The position numbers and the translations under genes were made by a program. Source: Nitrospirota bacterium (GTDB taxonomy: Bacteria > Nitrospirota > Thermodesulfovibrionia > UBA6902). Taken from it: a DNA stretch of 7,621 bases. The notes under the pieces are model-generated. The model saw only the letters and a list, made by a program, of their open reading frames with translations. It was not told the origin of the DNA and made no database searches. Where the stretch lies: assembly GCA_024277515.1 (NCBI GenBank), contig JAJRVB010000064.1, forward strand, positions 1 through 7,621. Reading direction: 5' to 3'. Below, in pieces: positions 6,495-7,621 of the stretch. How positions within the stretch are numbered: position 1 is the first letter of the stretch; each line of letters starts with the position of its first letter.

Positions 6495-6738
6495 ACATGT
6501 CCATGCACCGCGCAAAAACAGATGGTTTGCTGTATGTCTGACAGAGATGGACCGTCCCCGAAAAATGCAGATATTGTTCAATCAAATAATTAACTCGATA
6601 ATTTATTGGGATGATATGCAGATGACTTTGAATAAAAAACGTACACGCTCAGATTGGTTGGTATTGCGTCTAAGGTATCGAAAATTATTTGCTTTCACAA
6701 CACCTCCATTTTTCTTATTGCATTTTATGGGTACAGTC
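6495..6738. other. AT-rich intergenic region without a convincing gene
   Basis: Between the M14 stop and the next sigma-28 promoter I see no supported gene, RNA or clear terminator. GGACCGTCC (6549-6557) is a short odd palindrome with no obvious role. A 64-codon plus-strand frame (6547-6741) lacks a ribosome site and its stop lies in the -35 box of the promoter, so I do not call it. With the promoter and the leader of the following gene, the gene-free stretch is 6495-6819. Confidence 0.6.
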
Positions 6739-6765
6739 TAAAGTTATTATTGATATTACCGATAA
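6739..6765 (+). promoter_or_regulatory. Sigma-28 (FliA) promoter for the SPOR-TPR gene
   Basis: TAAAGTTA (6739-6746), 11 bases, then ACCGATAA (6758-6765), identical in both boxes and in spacing to the site at 4450-4476. Counting about seven bases on, transcription should start near 6772, giving a leader of about 48 bases with a good ribosome site before the ATG at 6820. Confidence 0.85.
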
Positions 6766-6819
6766 AGAATTATTGCGGTTGCATGTGAAAAAATAAAGAG
6801 CAGGATCACGGGAGTTGCT

Positions 6820-7621
6820 ATGCGAAACAAGAATGTCTGTTTATCTCCGGCAAAGTGCCTGATAATTTCTTTGCTTGTGCTGTTTTTTGCCTCGGGTGCA
6901 TATGCCGCGCAATTGTTCCATACCATCCAGGTCAGCAGCTTTACCAATGTTGACAGTGCGCAAAAACAGTTTGCATCCATCATGAAAAAACTGGATGAAA
7001 AGGACCTTGACCATTTGAGGATTGAAAAAATTGGGAAATTCTTTGCTGTAAGGATAGGTAAATTTGACAACGGCAATTCAGCACAGGAGACACTGAAGAC
7101 CATCAAGTCACAGCTCCCTCAGGCTTCCATAATGACGGCTTATATAAAAGAGGAACGGATCGTCAGAATATTTACCCTGAAACCTGCTGCCCAGGAAATC
7201 CCGGAGCAGGAAAAGATGCCGTTACAAAAAGAGCCTGAACAGATCAAGCCGTCAGTTGCGGTGAAGACCGACAACATGACAATGCCTGACCTGGGCCGGA
7301 CTGCAACGGCAGAGAAACCCGATATACAAACCGGGCCGCGGGATTTAAAGGAAATTCTGCCTGAGATAGCAGGCCTTGTAGGGCAGGGTGATTTTGATAA
7401 CGCACTCGATACAATAAAAAAAGAGATTGCATTACGTCCAGGGTTAGCGGAACTGAATGCATGGTACGGGATGGTCCTTTTGAAGATGGACAAACCACTC
7501 GACGCCCTCCCATACCTTACAAGGGCTGTTGAATTGTCACCCGGCATATCCGATTACCATAATGCCCTCGGCTATTCTCTCTTTTTTTTAAACAGGTTTG
7601 ACCGGGCGATTGACGAGTTTG
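6820..7621 (+). CDS. Exported SPOR-domain and TPR-repeat protein (3' end outside the window)
   Basis: The reading frame stays open for 267 codons to the right edge, so the C-terminus is missing. A Sec signal peptide (1-29) ends AYA with probable cleavage before A30. Residues about 32-118 look like a SPOR domain: FHTIQVSSFTNVDSAQ, then FFAVRIGKFDN, matching the two characteristic strands. SPOR domains bind peptidoglycan glycan strands stripped of stem peptides, classically at the division site. A polar, proline/glutamate/lysine-rich linker (about 121-178) follows, then tetratricopeptide repeats from about 180, with clear units at 210-242 (AELNAWYGMVLLKMDKPLDA) and from 244 (SDYHNALGYSLFFLNRFDRA), suggesting a protein-binding scaffold. 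The ATG at 6820 has GGGAG five bases upstream, and an in-frame TAA at 6763 excludes a longer start. It has its own sigma-28 promoter. SPOR usually lies at the C-terminus, so the N-terminal position is less common. Confidence 0.87.
   Translation, partial: MRNKNVCLSPAKCLIISLLVLFFASGAYAAQLFHTIQVSSFTNVDSAQKQFASIMKKLDEKDLDHLRIEKIGKFFAVRIGKFDNGNSAQETLKTIKSQLPQASIMTAYIKEERIVRIFTLKPAAQEIPEQEKMPLQKEPEQIKPSVAVKTDNMTMPDLGRTATAEKPDIQTGPRDLKEILPEIAGLVGQGDFDNALDTIKKEIALRPGLAELNAWYGMVLLKMDKPLDALPYLTRAVELSPGISDYHNALGYSLFFLNRFDRAIDEF

Noticed and set aside
6547..6741. Plus-strand frame of 64 codons downstream of the M14 gene
   Set aside because: No Shine-Dalgarno, atypical composition, no recognisable motif, and its stop codon falls inside the -35 box of the sigma-28 promoter.
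7140..7547. Minus-strand frames under the SPOR-TPR gene
   Set aside because: They lie opposite a plus-strand frame with a ribosome site, signal peptide, SPOR and TPR features. These are shadows.

Overview
The window carries seven protein genes, the last cut off by the right edge, plus several regulatory elements. No RNA gene, mobile element or CRISPR array was seen. A periplasm (Tat- and Sec-type signal peptides, SPOR domain), a two-component/GGDEF system and two FliA-type promoters point to a diderm, flagellated bacterium. Intermediate base composition and the protein style suggest Nitrospirota or a former deltaproteobacterium, but this is a weak taxonomic guess because no marker gene is present.

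Left part (1-1876, minus strand): a sensorless soluble histidine kinase is followed, with a 20-base overlap, by a receiver-GGDEF response regulator. This is a translationally coupled two-component module whose output is probably cyclic di-GMP. Centre-left (1877-3434): a divergent intergenic region holds an 8-bp palindrome beside an extended -10 promoter and an imperfect inverted repeat, followed by a 12-helix MFS transporter on the plus strand. A hairpin separates it from a convergent minus-strand gene (3437-3985) whose product looks like a SLOG-type Rossmann protein. A tiny DUF2892 membrane protein follows at 4166-4375.

Right part (4450-7621, plus strand) is the most interesting. Two sites with identical 8+8 bases and identical spacing, TAAAGTTA-N11-ACCGATAA, match the flagellar sigma-28 (FliA) promoter consensus. 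The first, at 4450-4476, sits directly before a Tat-exported VanY-type M15 carboxypeptidase, followed 74 bases later by an exported MpaA-like M14 carboxypeptidase. The second, at 6739-6765, precedes an exported SPOR-TPR protein. My reading is a sigma-28-controlled set of envelope proteins: one trims D-Ala from peptidoglycan stem peptides, one cuts further into the stem, and one may bind the stripped glycan. This would tie cell-wall remodelling to motility or to separation of daughter cells. The promoter match is seen directly. The joint function is inference.

At the first sigma-28 site the expected transcription start coincides with the ATG of the M15 gene, which has no Shine-Dalgarno sequence. 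That gene may therefore be read from a leaderless mRNA.
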